Translations under genes and position numbers: made by a program
The notes under the pieces: model-generated
Told to the model about the DNA's origin: nothing
What the model saw: only the letters and a program-made list of their open reading frames with translations
Database searches by the model: none
In this document: positions 41,583 to 50,068 of the stretch, one piece after another
How the letters are laid out: each line of letters starts with the position of its first letter
How positions within the stretch are numbered: position 1 is the stretch's first letter
NCBI GenBank assembly: GCA_035649635.1
Contig: DASRJE010000233.1
Span: 1-64,000 of the forward strand
Source of the DNA: Gp6-AA40 sp035649635
Lineage (GTDB): Bacteria > Acidobacteriota > Vicinamibacteria > Vicinamibacterales > UBA2999
DNA length: 64,000 nucleotides
Reading direction: 5' to 3'

Positions 41583-42227
41583 CTATGGCTTAATCGTAAC
41601 TTTCTTGATCGTCGGAGGCGTCAACGGTTGGCTCTGTCCGCCATCAGCCCCGAGCCGCGTCGGCGTGTCGGCGAGCGCGTCCACGACCTCGATCCCTTTC
41701 GTCACCCTGGCGAAGATGACGTAATTCGGAGGCAGGCCATAGTCCTGATGCATGATGAAGAACTGACTGCCGTTAGTATTCGGTCCGGCGTTCGCCATCG
41801 CGATAACCCCGCGGCGATATCCGTCGCGATACAGTGGCGAGTCCTGTTTGATCTCGTCCTCGAACGTGCCGCCCCAGGCACTCTCGCCGCCGGTGCCGTC
41901 GCCAGATGGGTCCCCGCCCTGGATCATGAACCCCCGGATGATGCGGTGGAACGTCAGGCCATCATAGTACCCGTGCTCGGCAAGCAGCCGGAAATTCTCG
42001 GCCGCCTTCGGCGCGTCGGATGGAAGGAACTCGATCTCAATCGGCCCTTTGTCGGTCTCGATGACGCCGTGCAGACCGCCCGAGCTCTTGGCACCGGCCG
42101 GCACTTTCGAGTTGCCGGGACCGCTGGCCGGCGCGCTGCAGCCGGCCACACACAACAGAAGGACACACGCGAGCAGCCGCGACCTAGATGAAAAGAATGT
42201 ACGCAATGGCAAAGGTCGGATGGACAT
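41583..42227 (-). CDS. Cyclophilin-type peptidyl-prolyl cis-trans isomerase, lipoprotein
   Basis: 214 residues. A lipobox-like CVAGC near 26-30 suggests lipid anchoring in the periplasm. The cyclophilin domain spans ~50-214: YYDGLTFHRIIRGFMIQGGDPSGDGTGG (catalytic Arg), GVIAMANAGPNTNGSQFFIM, and FARVTKGIEVVDAL. It assists folding of exported proteins. Confidence 0.92.
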   Translation of the reverse strand: MSIRPLPLRTFFSSRSRLLACVLLLCVAGCSAPASGPGNSKVPAGAKSSGGLHGVIETDKGPIEIEFLPSDAPKAAENFRLLAEHGYYDGLTFHRIIRGFMIQGGDPSGDGTGGESAWGGTFEDEIKQDSPLYRDGYRRGVIAMANAGPNTNGSQFFIMHQDYGLPPNYVIFARVTKGIEVVDALADTPTRLGADGGQSQPLTPPTIKKVTIKP

Positions 42228-42270
42228 CTGACGAGCATAGGCCGCATCGGCTCCGGCGCGCTAGTCTTCT

Positions 42271-42645
42271 TCAAGGCGCATCCGAGACGAGCACGACAAG
42301 CGAGCCGGACTTCCCCTGATACGTCGCCGTGACCAACGTGCTGCCGATCGCACGCCCGGTCAGGAGGCCGCCCGACGATATCGGGCCCACGCTCGGATTA
42401 GAGCTCTCCCAGGTCGCGCCATTCGTCACATCTTCGCCGCCGTTTGAAAACCGTGCGGTCGCCGTCATCTGAAACGTCCGCCCGAGCAGCACGGCCCCCT
42501 CGCTGGTGAATGTGCCGTTGAAACCCCACATGCTGACCTGGACATCCCGGAGTGTCACGGGCGTGGGTGATGGCGCGGTGGTTACTTCACTGCAAGCGGA
42601 GACCGCAACCATCATCGCGGCGAACAATAAGGACAGGCGTTTCAT
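42271..42645 (-). CDS. Lipoprotein with Ig-like (BIG2-type) domain
   Basis: 124 residues from the ATG at 42645 (KRLSLLFAAMMVAVSACSE, lipobox VSAC). The mature domain contains FTSEGAVLLGRTFQMTATARFSNGGEDVTNGATWESSNPSVGPISSGGLLTGRAIGSTLVTATYQGKSGS in outline, the bacterial Ig-like group 2 pattern. Surface or periplasmic; binding partner unknown. Confidence 0.8.
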   Translation of the reverse strand: MKRLSLLFAAMMVAVSACSEVTTAPSPTPVTLRDVQVSMWGFNGTFTSEGAVLLGRTFQMTATARFSNGGEDVTNGATWESSNPSVGPISSGGLLTGRAIGSTLVTATYQGKSGSLVVLVSDAP

Positions 42646-42658
42646 GCGATCGTAAAGA

Positions 42659-43390
42659 TCAACGAGGGCCGGCAGCCCCTCGAACACTGGCACCGAGCAA
42701 CAGGTGCATCACGAGATCGACCTGGGCGGTGAATCGACCGTCAAGATCAACGAACGCCATACCCAGCCGGCGGGCCAATGCACCACCGACCGTGGTCTTG
42801 CCGGCACCTCCCCGACCTATGAGTCGAATCACGGCGGTAGCCCGCGTGGCGGGCGCGCGCAGAGTTCTTTCACGAGCTTCGTGAGATCCTCCCAAACATA
42901 GCAAATTTGCCGGGACACCATTGCCGTCAGCGGCGTGGTGAACCGACCTTTCCACCGAAGTGCCGCCAAAACGCTCGTAAAAAGCTCGTGCCGAATGATT
43001 ATCTTCAAAGACCCACAGGTGCAGCGAGCTCGCTGGCCTCCGATCGATGACCCAGGACGCCGCTTGAGCCATCAGCTGGCGACCAACACCGCGACCCTTC
43101 AAGTCAGGACGTACGTGCACGTTGTCCAGCAGCGCTCCCCAACGTTCATCGTGATCGAGAAACACGCACACGAAGCCAGCGATCGTGGTCCCCCCGACTG
43201 CAACTCGCACCAACCGCGTTTCGGAGTTCGGATCGGAAAGGCGATCCCTCCAGACGACGCGACGATCGTCTTCAGCGAAGTTGTCAAGAAACTCTTGCGC
43301 GAGAATCCCTTGATACGCACTGCGCCAACTCGAGGCGTGCAATCGAGCTACCGCCTCCCAATCAGAGAATTCTGCGTTTCGGAAAATCAT
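42659..43390 (-). CDS. GNAT acetyltransferase joined to a truncated P-loop kinase domain
   Basis: 243 residues. Residues ~1-165 are a complete GNAT (IFRNAEFSDWEAVARLHASSWR, DNVHVRPDLKGRGVGRQLMAQA, LWVFEDNHSARAFYERFGG). Residues ~190-230 restart as a shikimate-kinase-like fold (VIRLIGRGGAGKTTVGGALARRLGMAFVDLDGRF), but the chain ends about 20 residues later with non-homologous sequence, so the kinase half is truncated. It is a likely deletion product or chimera. Confidence 0.75.
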   Translation of the reverse strand: MIFRNAEFSDWEAVARLHASSWRSAYQGILAQEFLDNFAEDDRRVVWRDRLSDPNSETRLVRVAVGGTTIAGFVCVFLDHDERWGALLDNVHVRPDLKGRGVGRQLMAQAASWVIDRRPASSLHLWVFEDNHSARAFYERFGGTSVERSVHHAADGNGVPANLLCLGGSHEARERTLRAPATRATAVIRLIGRGGAGKTTVGGALARRLGMAFVDLDGRFTAQVDLVMHLLLGASVRGAAGPR

Positions 43391-43953
43391 TCGTCTGTCA
43401 TCGGGCTACCGCTGGCGATCTTCGGTTCCAGGACTTTGACGATGGCGGCCATCGTATTCCAGTTGCGCGTCGTGACCGGTACGCCGAAAAGCCGGTCGAG
43501 CGCGCCGAGGTAGCCGATGACCTTCATGTGCCGCCGGTAGTGACCGACGACGAAGCGGCCATCGCGTATCAGGACTTTCAGCAGCCACGGGCCGCGAGTC
43601 GGAAGAGTGATCGGCAACCGCGGTGCCAGGCGAGGGAGTCGAGAGAGCACGCTCACGAAACCGACGATGCCAGGACGCGCGGCGTGCCGAGCGAAGATGT
43701 CCAATGACATCAACCGGACAATTTCCCGCCCCTGGCAGATGATGATTTCGGCATCGAACGGAAGCCGGCGTGCCAGTTCCGCGCGCAGTTGGGTGGGCGT
43801 TACTGGCTTTTGGATCACGAGTGTACCCGCTGCCCCGATGTTGACGGCACCAAGTTGCTTCAATTGATCCGCAAGCGCGCGTGGGCGGAAGGCCCTATGA
43901 CCACCGACATTGACGCCTCGGATAAGAACGACGAGTGCCACTCCCGACCCCAT
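43387..43953 (-). CDS. DUF1697 family protein
   Basis: 188 residues. Family signatures: VVLIRGVNVGGHRAF at the start (LLRGINVGG pattern), a LGAVNIGAAGTLVI segment, and the C-terminal VPVTTRNWNTMAAIVKVL. Cytosolic, function unknown. The stop overlaps the GNAT/P-loop gene start by 4 nt. Confidence 0.85.
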   Translation of the reverse strand: MGSGVALVVLIRGVNVGGHRAFRPRALADQLKQLGAVNIGAAGTLVIQKPVTPTQLRAELARRLPFDAEIIICQGREIVRLMSLDIFARHAARPGIVGFVSVLSRLPRLAPRLPITLPTRGPWLLKVLIRDGRFVVGHYRRHMKVIGYLGALDRLFGVPVTTRNWNTMAAIVKVLEPKIASGSPMTDE

Positions 43954-44014
43954 TACGGATTTGTGATGAGACGCGCGCCAGTCTGGAACTGGTGCACGAA
44001 ATCCTTGATTCTCA

Positions 44015-44040
44015 GGCGGGTCAGCAAAGCAGGACCCGCC
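44015..44040 (-). terminator. Terminator-like hairpin after the zinc-ribbon methyltransferase gene
   Basis: GGCGGGTC and GACCCGCC form a perfect 8-bp GC-rich stem around a 10-base loop, 12 bp downstream of the stop at 44053 on the minus strand. Confidence 0.55.
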
Positions 44041-44052
44041 CTACGTCGCTGC

Positions 44053-45018
44053 TTATCTGGCACGCCGGCCGATAGTCACGAACAAGCCTCCCTCGTGGCC
44101 CAGCGCGCGAATCCAGCCGATCTGCGCGAGCCATCCTTCGAGGCGCCAGTTGTCCTCGGCTCGTGCAAAGAGATCGCTTGGTTCCGAGCCGAGTACTGCG
44201 CTCGGGTACGAACGTAGATACTCGACGCCGTTCTCGGCGAACCAGCGTTGGACCTCCGCCAGCGTGTGCCGGTGCTCCTCCGGGTGGCGATACTGATCCC
44301 GAACCCAGGCCTCCCGCCGTTCCGCCTGGTGGCGGCGGTCGACCATGACGGGATCGAACGGGATGAAACGGTATCTCGAGAAACGAGCGACCACACGACG
44401 CAGCCGCAGCGGAATTCGCGCGAACGCGTTGTACAGCCCGAGCACGATTGTCCCACCCGGTCGCGCCAATCGCACCAATCGCGCGAATGAAATTCGAGGG
44501 TCAGGCGTGTGGTGCAGGACGCCGGACGAGTACACGACGTCGAACGATGCCGCTCGCAACCCCGGCCGATGCAGGTCGGTTTCGACGAATCGCACTCGAT
44601 CGAGCCCGAACCGCTGCGCCGCCGACGCGGCGATCTGCAGCGATTGGCGCGACAGATCGGCGCCGATGACGATTCGGCTTGCGCGCGACAGATAGAGGCT
44701 CATCTGGCCCGTGCCACACCCGATCTCGACGATTCGCGCGTCCAGGGCAATCGCGCGATCGAGTAGGCGCGCGAACTCGCTGCGACCGGCTCGCGCCCGC
44801 AACCAGACGAGCGTGTCGTGTGGCGGGTAGCCCGGAAACGGCGCCTCCTGGTAGAAACGCCGCACAGCATCGACGCGCGGTTCGCTCGCAAGACGAAGAT
44901 CGGGGATGCCATCCACTGCGGTATAGCGCGCTCCGCAACGCTGGCAAGACCAGTCCGTCGCCAGTTCGGCCCCGCAGGCGGGGCACGCCATGAGCTCGCG
45001 GAACTGCTCCTCCATCAC
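44053..45018 (-). CDS. Zinc-ribbon SAM-dependent methyltransferase
   Basis: 321 residues. An N-terminal zinc ribbon with Cys at about 12, 15, 25 and 28, then DGIPDLRL. The methyltransferase domain has VEIGCGTGQMSLYLSRAS (motif I), VIGADLSRQSL, and VVYSSGVLHHTPDP. The C-terminal region DQYRHPEEHRHTLAEVQRWFAENGVEY is typical of methyltransferases found in secondary-metabolite and glycan loci. It neighbours the carbamoyltransferase locus. Confidence 0.85.
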   Translation of the reverse strand: MMEEQFRELMACPACGAELATDWSCQRCGARYTAVDGIPDLRLASEPRVDAVRRFYQEAPFPGYPPHDTLVWLRARAGRSEFARLLDRAIALDARIVEIGCGTGQMSLYLSRASRIVIGADLSRQSLQIAASAAQRFGLDRVRFVETDLHRPGLRAASFDVVYSSGVLHHTPDPRISFARLVRLARPGGTIVLGLYNAFARIPLRLRRVVARFSRYRFIPFDPVMVDRRHQAERREAWVRDQYRHPEEHRHTLAEVQRWFAENGVEYLRSYPSAVLGSEPSDLFARAEDNWRLEGWLAQIGWIRALGHEGGLFVTIGRRAR

Positions 45019-45078
45019 TCACTGGCCGCAGATCGCGGAATCGAGCGCCGCACGATCACTGCCCCGCGCAAAGAGCGC

Positions 45079-45291
45079 TCACCAGATCGAATAGATGAAC
45101 GGCGCCAGCGCCTCGACGCTCGTGGCCAGGATCAGAATCAGGCCTGTGAGGCACAGAAACACGGCCAACGGTATGAGCCACCGTTTGTGCGACTCGCTTC
45201 GCCACAAGCCGCTCGTCAACTGTGCGATGGAACCGCCCGTGCTCCCGAGGACGATGAGGCCGCGCATGAAGCGACTTCGTTTCTTGATCAC
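45079..45291 (-). CDS. DUF5989-like small membrane protein
   Basis: 70 residues with one strong hydrophobic helix ending EALAPFIYSIW. The WLIPLAVFLCLTGLILILATSVEALAPFIYS layout matches DUF5989, small proteins habitually encoded next to NodU/CmcH-type carbamoyltransferases. It starts 1 bp after the carbamoyltransferase stop, so both are co-transcribed. Confidence 0.75.
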   Translation of the reverse strand: MIKKRSRFMRGLIVLGSTGGSIAQLTSGLWRSESHKRWLIPLAVFLCLTGLILILATSVEALAPFIYSIW

Positions 45292-45292
45292 G

Positions 45293-47053
45293 TTACTCCC
45301 GGCTTGCTCCAGACACCTTCTTCATGACTCGCGTCTGACCGGCAACGAGTACATCGATGCCGCAGCGCAGGAACGTCGAGTACCCTTCGACCGCGCGATT
45401 GACGATCGGCTCGCCTGAGAGATTGAACGAGGTATTGAGCAGAACCGGCACCCCAGTGCGCCGACCGTAGGCCTGCAGCAGCGCGTACAGCCGCGGCGCC
45501 ATCTCGCGATCGAGCGCCTGCAGCCGCGTCGTGCCATCGACGTGAGTGATCGCGCCCAGTGCGGTACGCCACTCCGGCCGCACGCGGAAGACAGCCGACA
45601 TGAAGCGCGCGAGACGCGCTCCTCCAGCCGGAAGCTCGAAATAGCGATCCGCAGCCTCAATCGGCACGACTGGTGCGAAAGGTCGGAACTCGTCGCGGAA
45701 CTTGACCTCGCGATTGAGCCGGTCGCGCATCTCGGTCCCCGTCGCCGAAGCGAGGATGCTGCGATGACCGAGTGCCCGTGGTCCGAGCTCGAGGGCGCCG
45801 TCCATCCAGCCGACCACACGGCCGGCCGTGAGATCGTCAGCGGTCTGACGAATCAACACGTCCTCGTCTTCGCACCGATCGACGAGATGACCGTCCTCTG
45901 ACGCAAGCCGCGCCAGTTCGACCCCGTCGACGGACGGCCCCCAGAACGGATGGTCGGGGATATGTCGATCGGGACCGTCAAAGTGGATCCGATCCGCGTA
46001 CAGAGCAGCGCCGAGCGCGCAGCCTGCGTCGCCGGGCGCCGGAGGAACGAAGACACGCGAGAAACCTGACTCGGTGAGGATTCGCGCGTTGGCAAGACCA
46101 TTGAGCGCCACCCCGCCTCCGAGGCACAAATCGGACAGCCCGGTCTCCTCGTGCAGCGACCGCGCCAGCGTCACCAGCGTATCTTCGAGGACACATTGCA
46201 CGCTGGCCGCGCAGTCAGCAAAACGTCGTCCGTCGGCGCTGGACAGATCGATCGGCTCATAGGCGGGCCGCGGCGGCCCGAACAGGTCGATGAAGCGCGA
46301 TGAGTAGGAGCGCGTGGCCGTCGAATGAAATTCGAAGTAATCGAGGTCGAGCGCAAATGCGCCGTCCGCGGTCTGATGAATCAGGCGACGGACCTTGTCG
46401 ACGACCGTCGGTCGGCCGTAACCGGCCAGCCCCATGACCTTGTACTCGTCCTCGTTGATGGCGAAACCGAGGTAGGCGGTGAACGCCGAGTACAACATGC
46501 CCAGCGAGTGGGGGAATCTGACCTCAAGCGGCAGCGTAATCGTGGTACCACCACCGTTCGTGCGACGCGTACCGTGACCGACCGTCAGCGTGGCCCACTC
46601 CCCCACGCCGTCCGTCGTCAGAATCGCGGCGCGATCGGTCGGAGCGGCGAGAAAGGCCGCCGCGGCGTGCGACTGGTGATGGCGGGTGAAAAGGATCTTC
46701 CGGGCGGGCACGCCCAGGTACGACGAAATCGTGCCACGCACCCAGACCTTGTCACCGAGCGAGCTTTTCATCGCCTCGGGAAACGTCCGCCAGGATCGCG
46801 GAAAGGCGCGCAGCGCGCAGGTGAGGATCCGATCGAACTTCAACATCGGCCGCTCATAGAAAACGACGGCGTCGAGATCCTCAGGCTCGAGACCGGCATG
46901 TTCGAGACACCACTCGATGGCGAGCAGTGGAAACGCCGCGTCATTCTTCCGACGAGACAACCGCTCTTCCTGCACCGCGCTTACCGGCACACCGTCGATG
47001 ACCAGCGCCGCGGCCGAATCGTGGTAATGCGCCGAGATGCCGAGGATGTTCAT
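45293..47053 (-). CDS. NodU/CmcH-family carbamoyltransferase
   Basis: 586 residues from the ATG at 47053 (NILGISAHYHDSAAAL). The N-terminal Kae1-like domain holds the metal-binding RHHQSHAAAAF near 128 and TTDGVGEWAT. The YrdC-like C-terminal domain contains GWMDGALELGPRALGHRSILA and PVLLNTSFNLSGEPIVNRAVE. It transfers a carbamoyl group from carbamoyl phosphate (via carbamoyl adenylate) to a hydroxyl of a glycan or metabolite. The longer reading from 47158 was rejected because 35 residues precede the invariant start. Confidence 0.92.
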   Translation of the reverse strand: MNILGISAHYHDSAAALVIDGVPVSAVQEERLSRRKNDAAFPLLAIEWCLEHAGLEPEDLDAVVFYERPMLKFDRILTCALRAFPRSWRTFPEAMKSSLGDKVWVRGTISSYLGVPARKILFTRHHQSHAAAAFLAAPTDRAAILTTDGVGEWATLTVGHGTRRTNGGGTTITLPLEVRFPHSLGMLYSAFTAYLGFAINEDEYKVMGLAGYGRPTVVDKVRRLIHQTADGAFALDLDYFEFHSTATRSYSSRFIDLFGPPRPAYEPIDLSSADGRRFADCAASVQCVLEDTLVTLARSLHEETGLSDLCLGGGVALNGLANARILTESGFSRVFVPPAPGDAGCALGAALYADRIHFDGPDRHIPDHPFWGPSVDGVELARLASEDGHLVDRCEDEDVLIRQTADDLTAGRVVGWMDGALELGPRALGHRSILASATGTEMRDRLNREVKFRDEFRPFAPVVPIEAADRYFELPAGGARLARFMSAVFRVRPEWRTALGAITHVDGTTRLQALDREMAPRLYALLQAYGRRTGVPVLLNTSFNLSGEPIVNRAVEGYSTFLRCGIDVLVAGQTRVMKKVSGASRE

Positions 47054-47063
47054 GTGGTCTGCG

Positions 47064-47822
47064 TCAATACTGCCGCGTGAGCGAATCGCGTGCATCAGGG
47101 GCGACCGCAGTCCATCCCGGGCGCTCTTGTCGCGCGGCACGTTTGGCCAGCCACGCAAACGGCGGCATCAGCACGAAGTACTGGCCCGTCATCAGCAGCG
47201 TGCCGATGACACCAGCCAACGCGCTCGCCACGCGCAGATAGGCCTTCCACAAGCGACTGAGGCGCGCCCGCCAGATATGGCGGCGATGATGCTGTGGCGA
47301 GATCCGCGCCAGCTGCGTGAGCGTGTAGTTCATGTGGAACGTTTCGTCGTGGAGGATCTCGTCGAACACCGCATAGGTCGACGGGTCGTCCCGCAACACA
47401 TCGCGATAGACCGTGAACCGGCTCGCGGCAGCTTTCTCCGAGAGGTGCAGAAACGCCAGCATCGAATGATCCGACTCTCCATCCACCTCGAGATCGTCGA
47501 CGCCGTGGCCCCCTGGTGCCAGCCAATCGGCGCGAAACATTGGTTTTGACGAGGAGCGAAGCGCCCGGAGCAACGAAGCAGCGCGCTGTCGAAACATCGC
47601 GCCGTGACGCAGTTCGTCGATCGCGTGAACCAGATACAGGCGGCGCAGCAGCGGATCCGATGTCACTTCCGCGGCACGCAGAATGTCGCGGCCGCCATCG
47701 GTTTCGGTCTCGCCGAACCTCATCAATTTGTGAACGCGCCGCTCGTGGTTTCGCCAGATCCAGCGATGTAGTGGCGCGAGCATTCGATCGAACCCCGTCG
47801 GTCGGGGCCGCGTCGATTGCAT
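47064..47822 (-). CDS. Ferritin-like di-iron protein
   Basis: 252 residues from the ATG at 47822. Two E-x-x-H pairs are visible: VHAIDELRHGAMFR near 70 and FDEILHDETFHMNYT near 160, with AAEVTSDPLLRRLY giving another Glu. This is the pattern of ferritin-like/AurF-type di-iron carboxylate oxidases. A C-terminal hydrophobic segment (GVIGTLLMTGQYFVLMPPFAWLA) suggests membrane attachment. It sits directly upstream of the carbamoyltransferase (10-bp gap), so it may oxidise the same metabolite or lipid. Confidence 0.72.
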   Translation of the reverse strand: MQSTRPRPTGFDRMLAPLHRWIWRNHERRVHKLMRFGETETDGGRDILRAAEVTSDPLLRRLYLVHAIDELRHGAMFRQRAASLLRALRSSSKPMFRADWLAPGGHGVDDLEVDGESDHSMLAFLHLSEKAAASRFTVYRDVLRDDPSTYAVFDEILHDETFHMNYTLTQLARISPQHHRRHIWRARLSRLWKAYLRVASALAGVIGTLLMTGQYFVLMPPFAWLAKRAARQERPGWTAVAPDARDSLTRQY

Positions 47823-47842
47823 AGCGAATCTAAGATAGCACC

Positions 47843-48967
47843 GTGGTTGCACGCCTCGCGCTGCGCATCGCGGTCGAGCTCACGCTCACATTGCTGGGCT
47901 GCGCGTTGATCGTGGGGGCCATCATCGCGAACCAGCAGTGGTTCGATCGGCATTTCCTTCCCGCATTTTTTGTATCGCGTGATGCCTACGTCTGGTGGGA
48001 GTCGCTCGGTCGCATCGCCGCGGCAATCGTGGGGGCGAGCATTGTCGTCGGACTCCGGCCACGCATCGGTCGATTCGTCGCACACAATGCGACGCTCGCA
48101 CTCAATGTGATGCTCGCTGTGTCGTTGGCCATCGTCACTAGCGAACTCACCCTCAGATTTGTCCATCGCCACGCGGCAGATGAGGAGCCCGCCGGCCAGG
48201 AGCCTCGGCGTCGTCTCGATCCGACGTTTGGGTGGACGTTCGTGCCATCACGCGTCGCACGCCAGATGGAAAGTGGACGAATCATCGAGTATGCGTTCGA
48301 CCCCCTGGGCTATCGGGTACGACGGCTCGACGAACCAGTCGACCCCGATCGCCCGACGATCGTCTTCACCGGGGAATCGATGATGGTCGGCGAGGGGCTC
48401 ACGTGGGAGGAGAGCGTGCCGGCCCAGACGGGCGCGGCACTCGGTATACAGAGCGCCAATCTGGCTGTCTCTGCCTACGCCAACGATCAGGCATTCATGC
48501 GGCTGCGGGCCGAGCTCCCTCGCTTTCGTCAACCGATTGCAGTGGTGTCAGTCTTCACGCCGACGCTCTTCGACCGGAACATGGATGACGATCGGCCTCA
48601 CCTCGGACAGGGGCTGGTGTGGTCGCCGCCTACCGAGCGGTGGCGACTTCTTGAAATCCTGCGGTTATTGGTGCGCTACCGCAAAGAAGAGACGATCGAA
48701 CGAGGAATTGCCGTCACACGCGAGGTCCTCCGAGCAACCTGCGATCTCGCGCGGGCGCGTGGTGCTTTACCCATCATCGTGGTGCCGCAGTTCCTGCCTG
48801 AAGAACCCGCCGAACAGGCGCTTCGCCAACGAATCCTCGATGGTACGAACCTGCCTGTCGTGCGGGTCGAGCTCGACCGGGCTTGGCGTCTTCCCGGTGA
48901 CGGGCATCCAGATCCGCGCGCGGCGCACGCCATCGCCGTCGCAATCGCAGCGCTGCTGCGAACGTGA
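47843..48967 (+). CDS. Membrane-anchored SGNH/GDSL-like hydrolase
   Basis: 374 residues starting at a GTG (47843). Three N-terminal hydrophobic segments (~8-28, ~55-72, ~85-102) are followed by an extracytoplasmic domain. The nucleophile motif appears as FTGESMMVGEGL near 170, and the catalytic Asp-His pair as DGHPDPRAAH near 353-362, as in SGNH esterases/acyltransferases. It diverges from the ferritin-like gene with only ~20 bp between starts, so both are probably controlled together. Confidence 0.78.
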   Translation: MVARLALRIAVELTLTLLGCALIVGAIIANQQWFDRHFLPAFFVSRDAYVWWESLGRIAAAIVGASIVVGLRPRIGRFVAHNATLALNVMLAVSLAIVTSELTLRFVHRHAADEEPAGQEPRRRLDPTFGWTFVPSRVARQMESGRIIEYAFDPLGYRVRRLDEPVDPDRPTIVFTGESMMVGEGLTWEESVPAQTGAALGIQSANLAVSAYANDQAFMRLRAELPRFRQPIAVVSVFTPTLFDRNMDDDRPHLGQGLVWSPPTERWRLLEILRLLVRYRKEETIERGIAVTREVLRATCDLARARGALPIIVVPQFLPEEPAEQALRQRILDGTNLPVVRVELDRAWRLPGDGHPDPRAAHAIAVAIAALLRT

Positions 48968-49011
48968 TGCGCGCCATCGCCGTCGCGATCGCGGCGCGGC
49001 TGCGGACATGA
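48923..49011. repeat. 44-bp tandem duplication spanning the SGNH gene stop codon
   Basis: The last 45 bp of the SGNH gene (CGCCATCGCCGTCGC..., ending in TGA) are repeated right after it with a few substitutions, again ending in TGA (copy boundaries about 48923-48967 and 48968-49011). The second copy is outside the reading frame of the gene. Confidence 0.8.
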
Positions 49012-49027
49012 CCAGTACTACGACACA

Positions 49028-49062
49028 CCCGCCTTCGCCTGACGGCTACGGCAGGCGAGCCG
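49028..49062. repeat. Dispersed palindromic element (CGCCTTCGCC...GGCGAG family)
   Basis: The segment reads CGCCTTCGCCTGACGGCTACGG then CAGGCGAGCCG, the opposite orientation to the copies at 52217-52279 and 55026-55063. It lies between the convergent SGNH gene and the amidohydrolase gene and may form a bidirectional hairpin. Confidence 0.65.
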
Positions 49063-49099
49063 AGACACGAAGGCGTCGACGGACTTCTTGGACAGCGAA

Positions 49100-50068
49100 C
49101 TACAGCTTGAACAGCCTCGTCGCGTTTTCCGAGCCAATGCCGAGCCGATCACGCTCAGAGATCTGAGCGCTGTCGAACCATTCGGCTGCGTCGGCGGTCT
49201 CTTCGAACGGGTAGTCGACCGAGAACAGCACGCGATCGGTGCCGACTTCGGCGATCGCATCGACGAGCGTAGGCGTTCGGAAGTTGCCGCTCGTCGTGAG
49301 AAAGACATTGGAGCGGAGGTACTCCGTGATGGTCCGGCGCGCGGGAAGGCCCTGCGGCATCTTGCGCAAGCGATGGTCGATGCGCCACGCGTTGTAGGGC
49401 AATCCCTCACCCAGGTGGCCGAGGATCAACGTCAGACGAGGATGCCGATCGAACAGGCCGCTGCACATCAGTCGCAGCGCATGGACGGCAGTCTCCGCGG
49501 CGAACGCCCAGACAGGCCCGAGCAGCCATGGATGCCCGTCGTAGATCGGTTCGCGCGACGGCAGCGGTTCGCGCGGGTGCAGATAGAACGGCACGTCGAG
49601 CTCTTCGACGCGCTGCCAGAACGAGGCATACGCCGGGTGGTCGTAATACACCACGTTCTCGCCGCTGGCGACCTGCGAAAATCCGTTGACGAGCGCGCCC
49701 TTGAATCCCAGCTGTGTGACCGCACGAGTGAGCTCCTCTGCCGCCGCGTCGGGATCCTGCAGCGGGAGGGCCGCGAACCCCCCCAGCCGATCCGGCTTGC
49801 GCGTGACGGCTTCCGCGAGCACATCGTTGGCGCGGCGGGCGATCTCGATCGCCCGAGATCGATCCGCGACCGCCTGAATTGCGGGAGAGTTCAGCGAGAG
49901 AATCGCGTAGGCGATGCCGTGTGCGTCCATCTCCGACACACGGTGATCGTGAAGATCCAACAACCGCTGCTCGAGCAGCGACCACGAATGTCCGCTTGCA
50001 TAGCGAGTGGAATCTGCCAGCGTCTCTGGCAGCGCGAAGTGCTCCTCGAGCGCAATCTTCCCGGTCAC
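49100..50068 (-). CDS. Amidohydrolase-family decarboxylase resembling gamma-resorcylate decarboxylase
   Basis: 322 residues from a GTG at 50068 (TGKIALEEHFALPETL, the usual start of this family). Very close family reading: ALEEH metal motif at the N-terminus, DAHGIAYAILSLNSPA, RANDVLAEAVTRKPDRLGGFAALPLQDP, VPFYLHPREPLP, GHPWLLGPVWAFAAETAVHALRL, ILGHLGEGLPY and FSVDYPFE with the catalytic Asp. Known members reversibly decarboxylate 2,6-dihydroxybenzoate and related phenolic acids using a divalent metal. It overlaps the upstream methyltransferase stop by 4 nt (GTGA). Confidence 0.83.
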   Translation of the reverse strand: MTGKIALEEHFALPETLADSTRYASGHSWSLLEQRLLDLHDHRVSEMDAHGIAYAILSLNSPAIQAVADRSRAIEIARRANDVLAEAVTRKPDRLGGFAALPLQDPDAAAEELTRAVTQLGFKGALVNGFSQVASGENVVYYDHPAYASFWQRVEELDVPFYLHPREPLPSREPIYDGHPWLLGPVWAFAAETAVHALRLMCSGLFDRHPRLTLILGHLGEGLPYNAWRIDHRLRKMPQGLPARRTITEYLRSNVFLTTSGNFRTPTLVDAIAEVGTDRVLFSVDYPFEETADAAEWFDSAQISERDRLGIGSENATRLFKL

